A stretch of DNA of 64,000 nt from QGON01 sp963691905 (GTDB lineage Bacteria; Pseudomonadota; Gammaproteobacteria; Chromatiales; Chromatiaceae). The position numbers were made by a program, and so were the translations under genes. The notes beneath the pieces were generated by a model. The model was not told the origin of the DNA. It ran no database searches and saw only the letters and a program-made list of their open reading frames with translations. Where the stretch lies: contig OY829891.1 of assembly GCA_963691905.1 (NCBI GenBank), forward strand, positions 186,001-250,000, read 5' to 3'. Shown piece after piece: positions 43,945-52,719 of this stretch; position 1 is the first letter of the stretch, and each line of letters opens with the position of its first letter.

Positions 43945-44648
43945 CAGGCATGATGTCTCAGCCAGGACCCCCGGTACCAGACCTCACTAACCTCTGGCTG
44001 TCCGAGCGCCCGAAATCGGCACCCGAACCGGACACTCTACACCTCTGGTCCATCGATCTGGACCGTTCTGACTTCCGCCATTACCTATCACAGGATGAGC
44101 TGACGCGCGCCAACCGGTACACACTGGAAACTCCCAAAAGCCGCTTTATCACCGGCCGCAGCGCCCTGCGATCCATCCTTGGACACTATCTGGCCACCCC
44201 GCCCCTTTCTGTCCGGCTGAAATATGGCGAACACGGTAAGCCTGAACTTGCCGATCAAGCAGGTGATATCCACTTCAATCTGGCTCATAGCGGCCCTCTT
44301 GCGATCCTGGCAGTCAGCTGCGGCAGCCCTGTAGGGGTGGATGTGGAAAGGATCCAATCACGCAAATATATGCTCGGCATTGCCAAGCGCATGTTCAGCA
44401 CAGAGAATTTCACGCTGTTGGAATCGCTTTCCGGCTCAGCCCGAACCAGACTCTTCTGCCATTTGTGGACTGGCCTCGAAGCGCGGCATAAATGTCTCGG
44501 CACAGGGCTGTTCACGTCCACCCTGGCGAGTGACGACACCATTCCCTGTTGGGTAAACTTCATCCCTGAACCCGGTTTTTGCGGCGCAATCAGCACGCCG
44601 AAGGAAATTCCAAAAACGGAAAACTGGACCAGCTTCAAATTTCAGTGA
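43941..44648 (+). CDS. 4'-phosphopantetheinyl transferase superfamily protein
   Basis: Sfp-type enzymes transfer phosphopantetheine from CoA to carrier proteins. The 235-residue protein has FITGRSALRSILGHYL, HGKPEL, IHFNLAHSGPLAILAVS and GVDVERIQS with the Mg-binding aspartate and glutamate. The later motif reads LWTGLEARHKCLGTGL, where most relatives have W-x-x-K-E-A; a leucine replaces the lysine and the glutamate is kept. No NRPS or PKS gene is in the window. It starts with GTG at 43941, overlapping tatD, or with ATG at 43950 or 43953. Confidence 0.85.
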   Translation: MTGMMSQPGPPVPDLTNLWLSERPKSAPEPDTLHLWSIDLDRSDFRHYLSQDELTRANRYTLETPKSRFITGRSALRSILGHYLATPPLSVRLKYGEHGKPELADQAGDIHFNLAHSGPLAILAVSCGSPVGVDVERIQSRKYMLGIAKRMFSTENFTLLESLSGSARTRLFCHLWTGLEARHKCLGTGLFTSTLASDDTIPCWVNFIPEPGFCGAISTPKEIPKTENWTSFKFQ

Positions 44649-44730
44649 CATTCAGTAACGGAGACATGACGCAACCCGCCGCTCCCGGTATGATGAGCCG
44701 GTTTTGATCATATCGACAGCGGAGCGAGTA

Positions 44731-45729
44731 ATGGCCAACAAAGGGATTCTGATCACCGGTGGCGCCGGCTATATCGGCAGCCACACTGCACGCCAGTTGG
44801 GGGAAGCCGGGGAACGTCTGATCACCCTGGACAATCTCTCCACCGGCTTCAGAGAAGCGGTGCTCTACGGTGAGCTGGTAGTCGGCGATACCGGCGACCA
44901 GGCGCTGGTCAGCCGCGTGCTCAAGGAGCATGATATCGACACGGTGCTGCACTTCGCAGCCCACACCGTGGTACCCGAATCGGTCGAGGATCCACTCAAG
45001 TATTACGGCAACAACACCTGTAACACCCGCAGTATGCTGCAGTGCTGCGCCGAAGCCGGGGTAGAAAACTTCATCTTCTCCTCTACCGCCGCCGTCTACG
45101 GCACGCCCGAGAGCGGCATTGCCCATGAGGACACCCCCACCAGCCCGATCAATCCCTATGGCACCTCCAAGCTGATGTCGGAATGGATGTTGCGCGATCT
45201 CTCCGCCGCGACAGATATGAAACACGTCATCCTGCGTTACTTCAACGTCGCCGGCTGTGATCCGGAAGGCCGCATCGGCCAGGCCACCCCCAATGCCACA
45301 CTGCTGACCAAGGTGGCCTGCGAAGCGGCTGTGGGAAAACGGGATTGCGTCTACATCTACGGCACAGATTACCCTACGCAGGATGGTACCGGCGTACGTG
45401 ACTACATCCATGTGGAGGATCTGGCGGCTGCTCATGTAAAGGCTATCGAGCACCTGCGCAAAGGGGGGGACTCCGCCATCCTCAACTGCGGCTATGGACA
45501 TGGATTCAGCGTCCGCGAGATGTTGCAGGCTGTGGAGCAGGCAGGCAACATCAAACTCAATATCATCGAGGCTGATCGCCGTGCCGGCGATCCACCTGCC
45601 TTGATCGCCGGTGCTGAGAAGGTACGCGAGGTACTGGGCTGGAGTCCGGCCTACGACGACCTCTCAGTCATCGCCAGTTCCGCGCTCAACTGGGAAAAGA
45701 AACTGCTGGAATCACCCTGGGGAAAATAG
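44731..45729 (+). CDS. galE: UDP-glucose 4-epimerase
   Basis: It interconverts UDP-glucose and UDP-galactose for surface polysaccharides. The 332-residue SDR protein has ILITGGAGYIGSHTARQL, HFAAHTVVPESVEDPLKYY, FIFSSTAAVYGTPE and NPYGTSKLMSEWML with YxxxK; YIHVEDLAAAHVKAIEHL is also typical. The ATG at 44731 has GGAG 6 bases upstream; the frame is open to 44704. It is followed 9 bases later by uppP. Confidence 0.94.
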   Translation: MANKGILITGGAGYIGSHTARQLGEAGERLITLDNLSTGFREAVLYGELVVGDTGDQALVSRVLKEHDIDTVLHFAAHTVVPESVEDPLKYYGNNTCNTRSMLQCCAEAGVENFIFSSTAAVYGTPESGIAHEDTPTSPINPYGTSKLMSEWMLRDLSAATDMKHVILRYFNVAGCDPEGRIGQATPNATLLTKVACEAAVGKRDCVYIYGTDYPTQDGTGVRDYIHVEDLAAAHVKAIEHLRKGGDSAILNCGYGHGFSVREMLQAVEQAGNIKLNIIEADRRAGDPPALIAGAEKVREVLGWSPAYDDLSVIASSALNWEKKLLESPWGK

Positions 45730-45738
45730 GGCGCCATC

Positions 45739-46542
45739 ATGGAACTGCTTCAGATATTCATTCTCGCCGCTCTCCAGGGGCTGACCGAATTTCTCCCTAT
45801 CTCCAGTTCGGCGCACTTGATCCTCGCCCCTCTTGTGCTGGGCTATGCCGATCAGGGACTGGACTTCGATATCGCAGTCCATGTGGGTTCTCTGCTGGCG
45901 GTAATCAGTTATTTCCGCAAAGAGGTCGTCAGTATCACCAGTGATTTTTTCCGTTCACTGGTGAATCGCAATGCCAGCTCAGCGGACTCCCGCCTTGGCT
46001 GGATGATCATCATTGCCACCATTCCTGTCGGTCTCTTCGGGCTGCTGATGAAATCGCTGGTCGAGACCGAACTGCGCACCCCATTGGTGATCGCCATCAC
46101 CACCATCAGCTTCGGTATCGTCTTATTGATGGTGGATCTTCTCGGTCGTCACACACGGGACGAATACTCCATTAAATGGACAGACGCTCTTGTCATCGGC
46201 GTATTTCAGGCATTTGCCATCATTCCAGGCACCTCCCGCTCTGGTGCAACCATGACGGCAGGACTGCTGCTGGGACTATCACGCGAGGCGGCTTCCCGTT
46301 TCTCCTTCCTGATCTCCATCCCGACCATTCTCATGTCCGGCGGGCTGGTAACGTTGGAGTTGATAGAGAGCGCCAATCCCGTGGAGTGGGATTCCCTCTT
46401 TATCGGCGCCGGACTCTCGTTTGTCACGGCCTATCTCTGCATCCATTTTTTCCTGCGGTTCATCGAAAAAATCGGCATGCTTCCCTTCGTGATCTATCGA
46501 CTGATTCTGGGCGTTGGGATTCTCTATATCTTTCTTCCCTAA
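45739..46542 (+). CDS. uppP: Undecaprenyl-diphosphatase UppP
   Basis: This membrane enzyme recycles the undecaprenyl carrier used for peptidoglycan and polysaccharide synthesis. The 267-residue protein has QGLTEFLPISSSAHLIL with the conserved E and S, and IIPGTSRSGATMTAGLLLG. Multiple hydrophobic helices follow, including the last one ILGVGILYIF. It follows galE by 9 bases, so both are likely in one transcript. Confidence 0.95.
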   Translation: MELLQIFILAALQGLTEFLPISSSAHLILAPLVLGYADQGLDFDIAVHVGSLLAVISYFRKEVVSITSDFFRSLVNRNASSADSRLGWMIIIATIPVGLFGLLMKSLVETELRTPLVIAITTISFGIVLLMVDLLGRHTRDEYSIKWTDALVIGVFQAFAIIPGTSRSGATMTAGLLLGLSREAASRFSFLISIPTILMSGGLVTLELIESANPVEWDSLFIGAGLSFVTAYLCIHFFLRFIEKIGMLPFVIYRLILGVGILYIFLP

Positions 46543-46886
46543 GGTTTAGACCACCTTGTAGGTTGGGTTAGGCGCACATCACCGCTAAAATCAATGACTT
46601 CCACCAAATAAATGCGTGTGCCGTAACCCAATAGTTTACATTAATTTCAAGCTCTACCGTTGGGTTACGATGCGCTCAAACAGCGTCAATAAACAATAAT
46701 CGTGGCATGTTACGCATCTAACCCAACCTACGTTTTCTGATGGCTCTTATCCGGTATCAGAATATTCCTACAGAAACGTCAGGATTATCGGCTTCTTCCA
46801 ATACGCAGGTTGGGATATTTTAAACGCGTCTTGAATGATCCAAGACCTCCAAACGGAGTTGGAGCCATAGCAAAGGAGTGCTTACG
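46543..46886. repeat. Gene-free stretch dominated by GTAGGTTGGGTTAGG palindromes
   Basis: The segment 46557-46735 begins TTGTAGGTTGGGTTAGGCGC and ends CTAACCCAACCTACG, with inner CCGTAACCCAATAG and CGTTGGGTTACGATGCGC arms. It can form a long multi-arm structure and belongs to the family at 2028, 3783 and 16665. The remaining 150 bases up to the PEP-CTERM gene show no other feature. Confidence 0.7.
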
Positions 46887-47585
46887 ATGCCCGCCCCAAA
46901 ACGTCCCACTATTTTACAGCGTCTGCTGTTCGCCGCCTGTCTGACATCCATCTCCCCGGTAAATGCGACACTTGTCATCAACGAGGTCGATTATGATCAG
47001 CCGGGCAGCGACCAGGCGGAATTTATAGAACTGTTCAACACGGGGGCTACCGCCCTTAATCTTGACGACTACACACTGCAACTGATCAACGGGGCCAGCA
47101 GCGCGCCCTACCGAATCTACGACCTGCCCACTCTCACCCTGGATGCCAACGCCTACTTTGTGCTCTGCGGCGAAGCTGGAAATGTACTCAACTGCGACTG
47201 GGATGTATCACCGAACAGCAACCTGATACAGAACGGAGCACCCGACGCCATCGCCCTGTTTCTGGGAAATACGCTGGTCGACAGTCTCAGTTATGAGGGG
47301 GATATCGTCGGATACGCTGAAGTTTCCGGCAGCAACCTGGTCGACCCGTCAAATGCCGCCTTTCTTGGTCTTTCACGCTCCCCGAATGGTACCGACACGA
47401 ACAACAACAATCTCGACTTCAGTCAGGCTTGTATCACCCCCGGCATGCGCAACAGCACCCAGGCAAACAGCTGCAGTGCACCCGTTAATCCGGTTGCCCT
47501 GCCGGAACCCTCCAGCTGGCTGATTATGATGATGGGATTGGTGGGTATGTTGCTGCCGAAGAGATTCCGTGAAAAAGATATGTGA
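46887..47585 (+). CDS. Lamin-tail-domain protein with PEP-CTERM anchor
   Basis: The 232-residue protein has a signal peptide (LLFAACLTSISPVNA), then a lamin-tail-domain fold (LVINEVDYDQPGSDQAEFIE, LFNTGATALNLDDYTLQL, DANAYFVLCG, SLSYEGDIVG). It ends with a PEP-CTERM tail: VALPEPSSWLIMMMGLVGML followed by KRFRE. PEP-CTERM proteins are processed by exosortase, usually in bacteria that make an exopolysaccharide. No exosortase gene is in the window. The ATG has AGGAG 8 bases upstream. Confidence 0.88.
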   Translation: MPAPKRPTILQRLLFAACLTSISPVNATLVINEVDYDQPGSDQAEFIELFNTGATALNLDDYTLQLINGASSAPYRIYDLPTLTLDANAYFVLCGEAGNVLNCDWDVSPNSNLIQNGAPDAIALFLGNTLVDSLSYEGDIVGYAEVSGSNLVDPSNAAFLGLSRSPNGTDTNNNNLDFSQACITPGMRNSTQANSCSAPVNPVALPEPSSWLIMMMGLVGMLLPKRFREKDM

Positions 47586-47593
47586 ACCGGGCT

Positions 47594-47622
47594 GCCCGAT
47601 CCGCTGCGCTTGACCGGGCCTA
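47594..47622. repeat. Short palindromic repeat CCCGATCCGCTGCGCTTGACCGGG
   Basis: This unit just after the PEP-CTERM gene belongs to a family with members at 48979-49002, 61440-61463 and 61493-61522 (consensus arms around GATC, core AAGCGTAGCG). It may act as a transcript terminator or stabiliser. Confidence 0.6.
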
Positions 47623-47679
47623 CATTTCTGCATCATCTCTCGCTTGCATGCCAATCCCCGCTTGCGTACAACTACGGCC

Positions 47680-48993
47680 ATGAGCAGCCAATCCGCTTAC
47701 GCCGAAAAACTCCCCCGCCTGATCGATCAGACAGGCATCAGAAGACTGCCTGAGACACAGAGGAAATTTCTGCAGTCCCAGGCACTGATCTATCGCTTCA
47801 CTCTGCAGGAGCTGCAAACTCTGAGTGAGATCTGCCTCGATCTGAACATGTGGGGAGAAGGCCCTATCGAGCAGATATGGCCGAGAGAGATCTCCTCAGA
47901 CTTGGCGCCAAAAAAGAGACGGCAAGCAATTTTGGGGCTGATTCGGAGACATTGGGAAGATCTTCGCCAACAGCCAAACCAATATCCCGTCTCTTTTGAC
48001 AAGACTGAATATCAGCCGGACAGAATCAAACGGGTAATGGTGGAAAGACCCAAACTCGGTCTGGGTTATTGCCCGGTGGCATCGTCCCGCACCCGCTGCT
48101 GTAATCTGCTGACATTGGATGCGGTGGAGAACTGCGGCTTCGACTGCAGCTATTGCAGCATCCAATCCTTCTATCATGGAGACGAGGTCCGCTTCGACAG
48201 CCGATTCGCCGAAAAACTGGCCCAGCTCGAGATCGATCCGAACCGGATCTACCACATCGGCACCGGGCAATCTTCCGACTCCCTGATGTGGGGTAATCAA
48301 GCGGGTATTCTCGATGCGCTGAACTTTTTTGCCACTGAACATCCCAATGTCATTCTGGAGTTGAAGACCAAGTCAAAAAACATCAGCTACCTTGAAAAAA
48401 ATCCGCTATCGGCGAATATCATCTGCACCTGGTCTCTCAACACCCAGACCCTGATTACCCATGAAGAGCACCTGAGCGCATCATTGGAGGATCGCCTGAT
48501 AGCTGCCCGACGCTTGGCGGATAAAGGCATAATCGTGGGCTTTCATCTCCACCCGATGATCCACTACGCCCAGTGGCGTGAAGACTACACTGAACTCTTT
48601 GCACGGATGACATCACTGTTCGACCCGGATGAGGTAGCCCTGGTCTCAATCGGCACCCTTACCTACATTAAAACGGTGATTAAAAAGCTGCGGAGCCGGA
48701 GTGACTTTCACAGCAAGATCCTGCAGATGCCAATGGTGGAGAGTGACGGCAAGCTCTCCTATCCGGAAGAGATAAAACTGGAGATGTTCTCCCACGCCTA
48801 CCAGCAGCTTGCGCCCTGGCACGATAAAGTATTTTTCTACCTCTGCATGGAGAACCAACGTTTGTGGAAACCGGTCTTCGGTTTTGAATATGCGAGCAAC
48901 GGCGAGTTTGAACAGGCGATGAAAGCGAGCTATATGGAAAAGATCGAGCAGCACCGGCAAGGTCTTGCTATTCGTAGGCCTGATCAAACGTAG
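47680..48993 (+). CDS. SPL-family radical SAM protein
   Basis: The 437-residue protein has a radical SAM CX3CX2C motif in AVENCGFDCSYCSIQSFYHG and the family context RVMVERPKLGLGYCPVASSR upstream. ISYLEKNPLSANIICTWSLN and IVGFHLHPMIHYAQW are segments typical of spore photoproduct lyase-like proteins. True SPL repairs spore-specific thymine dimers; this bacterium is not expected to sporulate, so the role is unknown and probably different. Its stop codon TAG at 48991 lies inside a palindromic repeat, so the C-terminus may have been altered. The start at 47680 is preferred over a TTG at 47644; there is no strong ribosome binding site. Confidence 0.85.
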   Translation: MSSQSAYAEKLPRLIDQTGIRRLPETQRKFLQSQALIYRFTLQELQTLSEICLDLNMWGEGPIEQIWPREISSDLAPKKRRQAILGLIRRHWEDLRQQPNQYPVSFDKTEYQPDRIKRVMVERPKLGLGYCPVASSRTRCCNLLTLDAVENCGFDCSYCSIQSFYHGDEVRFDSRFAEKLAQLEIDPNRIYHIGTGQSSDSLMWGNQAGILDALNFFATEHPNVILELKTKSKNISYLEKNPLSANIICTWSLNTQTLITHEEHLSASLEDRLIAARRLADKGIIVGFHLHPMIHYAQWREDYTELFARMTSLFDPDEVALVSIGTLTYIKTVIKKLRSRSDFHSKILQMPMVESDGKLSYPEEIKLEMFSHAYQQLAPWHDKVFFYLCMENQRLWKPVFGFEYASNGEFEQAMKASYMEKIEQHRQGLAIRRPDQT

Positions 48994-49002
48994 TGGATCA
49001 GG
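48979..49002. repeat. Palindromic repeat at the stop codon of the SPL-family gene
   Basis: CCTGATC at 48979-48985 pairs with GATCAGG at 48996-49002 around AAACGTAGTG. The TAG in that loop is the stop codon of the radical SAM gene. It belongs to the same family as 61440-61463. Confidence 0.65.
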
Positions 49003-49012
49003 CAACAGGCTC

Positions 49013-50443
49013 ATGACACAAAACCAACTACTGATCAGCCTTACCTTCGTGCTCTATCTGGTCGCCATACTGGGGATCGGCATCCACGCCTGGCAGCGCA
49101 CACGCAACCTTTCCGATTTTGTCCTCGGGGGACGTCAGCTCGGCAGTTGGGTGACAGCTCTGAGCGCGAGTGCCTCGGATATGAGCGGCTGGCTACTGCT
49201 TGGTCTGCCGGGTTACGCCTATCTCTCCGGATTGGAATCCATCTGGCTGGCAGGCGGTCTGTTGATCGGCACCTGGCTCAACTGGGGTTTCATCGCCGCT
49301 CCGCTACGAGTCGCATCGGAGCAGGCAGGCAACGCCCTGACCCTGCCGGAATATCTCTCCAACCGTTTTGACGACAGGAGCGGACTTATCCGCACCATCT
49401 CATCCCTCTTTATCCTGCTCTTTTTCCTCTTCTACACCAGCTCCGGTCTGGTGGCCGGCGGCAAGCTTTTCGAATCAGTGTTTGGTCTGCCCTATCTCTG
49501 GGCCGTGGCGGCCGGCACCCTCACCATTATCCTCTACACCTCTTTTGGCGGTTTCCTCGCAGTCTCGTGGACCGATCTGCTGCAGGGACTGATGATGGCG
49601 GCGGCACTGATCATCGTACCGCTGATGGCGTTCGGAGAACTGGGTGGAACAACGCAGACCATCCAGCGCATATCCGAGTTTAACCCGGCACTGCTCGACC
49701 CATTCACCGACAACAAGGGTGTGCCCCTCGGCTGGATAACCATCGCCTCCCTGCTTGCCTGGGGGCTGGGCTACTTCGGGCAGCCTCACATCCTGGCTCG
49801 TTTCAAAGCGATCCGGCGTGTGGAGCAGATTCCAGCAGCCCGGCGTATTGCCATCACCTGGGTGCTGTTGACCCTGACGGCAGGCTGCCTGGTGGGTCTG
49901 ACGGGTATCCCGGCTTTTGAGACACCGCTGGCCGACCCGGAGCGGGTGTTCATCCATCTGGTGGATCTACTCTTCCATCCGTTGATTGCAGGCATCTGTC
50001 TCGCCGCTATCCTGGCGGCCATCATGAGTACCGCCGATTCCCAACTGCTGGTGGCCTCCAGCGCATTTACCGGGGATCTGTACAAAGGTCTTTTCCGGCA
50101 GAACGCAAACGACCGCGAGTTGATGATCACCGGCCGACTGGCAGTCGTCGGCATCGCTGCCATCGCCTTTATGCTTGCACTTGATCCCGACAGCAGTGTG
50201 CTCGACCTGGTCTCTTACGCCTGGGCGGGGTTCGGTGCCGCCTTCGGACCTGCCATCCTCTTCTCGCTCTACTGGAAACCCATGACCCGCAATGGCGCAC
50301 TCGCCGGTATCATCCTCGGTGGTCTGACCGTGGTCATCTGGAAACAGTTGTCTGGAGGGATCTTCGATCTCTATGAGATATTGCCGGGCATTGTCGTTTC
50401 AATTGCCGGCATACTGATTTTCAGCAGGGATCGCCATACATAA
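49013..50443 (+). CDS. putP: Sodium/proline symporter (PutP-like)
   Basis: This solute:sodium symporter of 476 residues has 12-13 hydrophobic segments and PutP hallmarks: LSDFVLGGRQLGSWVTALSA, ASDMSGWLLLGLPGYAY, YTSFGGFLAVSWTDLLQG and GYFGQPHILARFKAI. The ADSQLLVASSAFTGDLY segment follows MSTA. The ATG at 49013 lies 19 bases after the SPL gene stop codon. Proline is the likely substrate by similarity of these motifs. Confidence 0.9.
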   Translation: MTQNQLLISLTFVLYLVAILGIGIHAWQRTRNLSDFVLGGRQLGSWVTALSASASDMSGWLLLGLPGYAYLSGLESIWLAGGLLIGTWLNWGFIAAPLRVASEQAGNALTLPEYLSNRFDDRSGLIRTISSLFILLFFLFYTSSGLVAGGKLFESVFGLPYLWAVAAGTLTIILYTSFGGFLAVSWTDLLQGLMMAAALIIVPLMAFGELGGTTQTIQRISEFNPALLDPFTDNKGVPLGWITIASLLAWGLGYFGQPHILARFKAIRRVEQIPAARRIAITWVLLTLTAGCLVGLTGIPAFETPLADPERVFIHLVDLLFHPLIAGICLAAILAAIMSTADSQLLVASSAFTGDLYKGLFRQNANDRELMITGRLAVVGIAAIAFMLALDPDSSVLDLVSYAWAGFGAAFGPAILFSLYWKPMTRNGALAGIILGGLTVVIWKQLSGGIFDLYEILPGIVVSIAGILIFSRDRHT

Positions 50444-50539
50444 AGGAGACTAAATACTCCTGCACAATTGATTATTGCCCTGACCCCTTCAATATATTCT
50501 TGGTAAAATAACAAAGCAGGAGTTAAGGAAGAAATCAAA

Positions 50540-51472
50540 ATGGAAGTATTAATATTTGGCGGCACACTCTATATGGGGAAAATGCTATGCGAAAAACTGT
50601 GCGCCAATGGACACAAACTAACGATAGTCTCCAGAAGAAAACCCGATAACCTGACCGAAATTGAATATATAAACGCTGACAGAAAATCATATCAACAATT
50701 AGCGACTAAGTTACAAAACCGCTCGTTCGATACTGTCATCGATATGCTCAACTACTCCTCCTTCGACTCATCAGTCATCGAGAAACTAATCAATCAGAAG
50801 ATTATCTCGTGTGGCCACTATATTTTTACTTCTTCATCTCACGTATACCTCCCTGAAGGAGGAAAGGAATTGAAGGAGAGTGCATTCGATCCATTCACCT
50901 ATAACTCGACAGTAAGTGACAGGCCAATAATCTCATACAGCGAAGGAAAGAGGAGGGCTGAAGCCTATCTTTTCCAAAACATGGTGGGGATACCGATCAC
51001 TGCAATTAGACTTCCTGTCGCGCTTGGCACCAATGACCCCTCCGAACGTTTCACTAATTTATTTGAGAAAATACTGGAAAAAAAACACGTTCCACTTTCA
51101 AACAGCGCGCAACCAATAAGCCTGGTCTGGGCCAGTGACGTTGCTGATTTCCTCTATTGGACAGCCACAAAAAAACTCTCTGGCATCTATAATGCGTGCT
51201 CCCCCGAAACGTTCACGGAAGGCGAAATATATGAACTTTTTCTTTCTGTACTAAAATCCAAAAAAAAGATCACCAGAATTAACTACAGGCGTGAAAAGAA
51301 ACCTTTTTATTCAGAAGTACCTTTAACCCTGGAATGCTCAAAAGCCACATCGCAAGGATTCAATTTCACTCCAGCCTTTGATTGGATCAGACTTGAGGTT
51401 TCTCAACTACTATCGAAACGGGGATACAATCCCAGTCCAGATCAGGGAACGTCAACTTCTTCCAGGGGATAG
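50540..51472 (+). CDS. NAD(P)-dependent epimerase/dehydratase-like protein, AT-rich
   Basis: This 310-residue SDR-type protein has MEVLIFGGTLYMGKMLCEKL with a GxxxxG nucleotide-binding loop, YIFTSSSHVYLPEGG, SYSEGKRRAEAYLF and IRLPVALGTND. Similar proteins act on nucleotide sugars or as RNA-binding CSP41-like proteins; the substrate is unknown. Codon use is much more AT-rich than the neighbours, suggesting horizontal transfer. The last 28 codons overlap the end of the opposite-strand gene by 86 bases, so the C-terminus (SPDQGTSTSSRG) may be non-native. Confidence 0.8.
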   Translation: MEVLIFGGTLYMGKMLCEKLCANGHKLTIVSRRKPDNLTEIEYINADRKSYQQLATKLQNRSFDTVIDMLNYSSFDSSVIEKLINQKIISCGHYIFTSSSHVYLPEGGKELKESAFDPFTYNSTVSDRPIISYSEGKRRAEAYLFQNMVGIPITAIRLPVALGTNDPSERFTNLFEKILEKKHVPLSNSAQPISLVWASDVADFLYWTATKKLSGIYNACSPETFTEGEIYELFLSVLKSKKKITRINYRREKKPFYSEVPLTLECSKATSQGFNFTPAFDWIRLEVSQLLSKRGYNPSPDQGTSTSSRG

Positions 51473-52643
51473 AGATACTGGCCCTGCCGGTTTCATCCGA
51501 ACCATTAATCTCGAAGTTTTTCACCTGTTCACTATCGATTGTCAATCGGATGGATTCCGGTTTTTCAGTGTAGACAGTCAGACCCGACAGATCATATTCC
51601 GCTCCACCTGTAACGAGATTGATCAGGATCAGATCACCGTCCCCGGTCTCTTCGACACGGATCTGCTCCGTCATCTTTGTGTACTGCAACAACCGGTAGG
51701 TCGTGACGACATGAATCTCCCGGCGATCGGCGTACCCTTTAAGCCTGCGAAACCCGTTGCGGGTCGCCTCGGAGAAGATCTCCGCCCTGTCTGCGATCTT
51801 GCCAAGATGAGTATAGATAATGCTTTTGGCCCGCTTGCGTGTCAGGGTCGACAGCACCCTGTCCGTCAACACCTCGGGAATACCCTGGGCGGTCTCCCCC
51901 ACGCTCACACCACCCCAGTGGGGATTGCAGCGCATGAACTCGGTCACCGATTCACCGCTGCGCAGGCTGGCAGGATAGATCAGCCGGTTGCCTTTGTGCA
52001 GCGCATATTTTGGATGATCCTTGAGCGCCAGCAGGCTTTTGACGAAATCCTTCAGGATCGTCTTTGCCGCCGGCACCGCATGTTTTATCGACCAAAGCCC
52101 GCCGTACCCCTTGGCACAATCCTGACCGATGACGCTGGTGACGCGACCCCGCCAGACATAACGCACGCCGTGCCGATAGGTAAGATCGGAGTGGAAGGCC
52201 TCATGCCCTTCGAGATCCCCTTTGCCAAACATAATCCCGGGATCGAAGTTGGTGGCCGCCTTGGAGTGGTCCACCCAAACCTTGATGCAGCAGTCGTGTG
52301 ACTCCAGCTCATTCAACGTCCGTTCCACATAACCTCTATCCACCGCAAGATCGCCATAGGAGTGGAAACAGTCGATATGACCGGAGCGGATCAAACGCCG
52401 TGCATTCTCCCGACCCTCATCATCCGTGTTCCAGTAGGCGAACTGGTTATCGGGCATATCGAAATAGAGCGTATTACCGATCTCCAACCCGACACCCGGC
52501 CCCATTGCCGTCTCATCTTCGGTATTGAGAAATCTGGCGATTTCAAAATACTCCCGCTTGCCCGGCGTCTCATCCAGATCGCTGCAGACTGCCAGCATCG
52601 CGTGGTAGGGATAGGGGATCTTCCTGATTTTTGGGTCAGTCAT
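51387..52643 (-). CDS. Hypothetical protein, weakly polysaccharide-deacetylase-like
   Basis: The 418-residue protein starts IPYPYHAMLAVCSDLDETPG, where D-x-D after a short beta strand resembles the metal site of NodB-type deacetylases. GHIDCFHSYGD and KVWVDHSKAATNFDP add aspartates and histidines, and IIYTHLGKI comes later. The C-terminal about 90 residues form a beta-rich region (DGDLILINLVTGGAEYDLSG). No signal peptide is evident. The ATG at 52643 is preferred over an upstream start at 52697. The assignment is a hypothesis. Confidence 0.65.
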   Translation of the reverse strand: MTDPKIRKIPYPYHAMLAVCSDLDETPGKREYFEIARFLNTEDETAMGPGVGLEIGNTLYFDMPDNQFAYWNTDDEGRENARRLIRSGHIDCFHSYGDLAVDRGYVERTLNELESHDCCIKVWVDHSKAATNFDPGIMFGKGDLEGHEAFHSDLTYRHGVRYVWRGRVTSVIGQDCAKGYGGLWSIKHAVPAAKTILKDFVKSLLALKDHPKYALHKGNRLIYPASLRSGESVTEFMRCNPHWGGVSVGETAQGIPEVLTDRVLSTLTRKRAKSIIYTHLGKIADRAEIFSEATRNGFRRLKGYADRREIHVVTTYRLLQYTKMTEQIRVEETGDGDLILINLVTGGAEYDLSGLTVYTEKPESIRLTIDSEQVKNFEINGSDETGRASISIPWKKLTFPDLDWDCIPVSIVVEKPQV

Positions 52644-52719
52644 GATTGCAGAGCCTGTCGGGTCTTCTTGGTTATTTTCCAGCACGGATTGCTGCACACC
52701 GGTTCGATGCTTTTACGTT

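Noticed and set aside
44635..45501. 288-codon open frame antisense to galE
   Set aside because: GalE motifs on the plus strand are intact, so this is a shadow.
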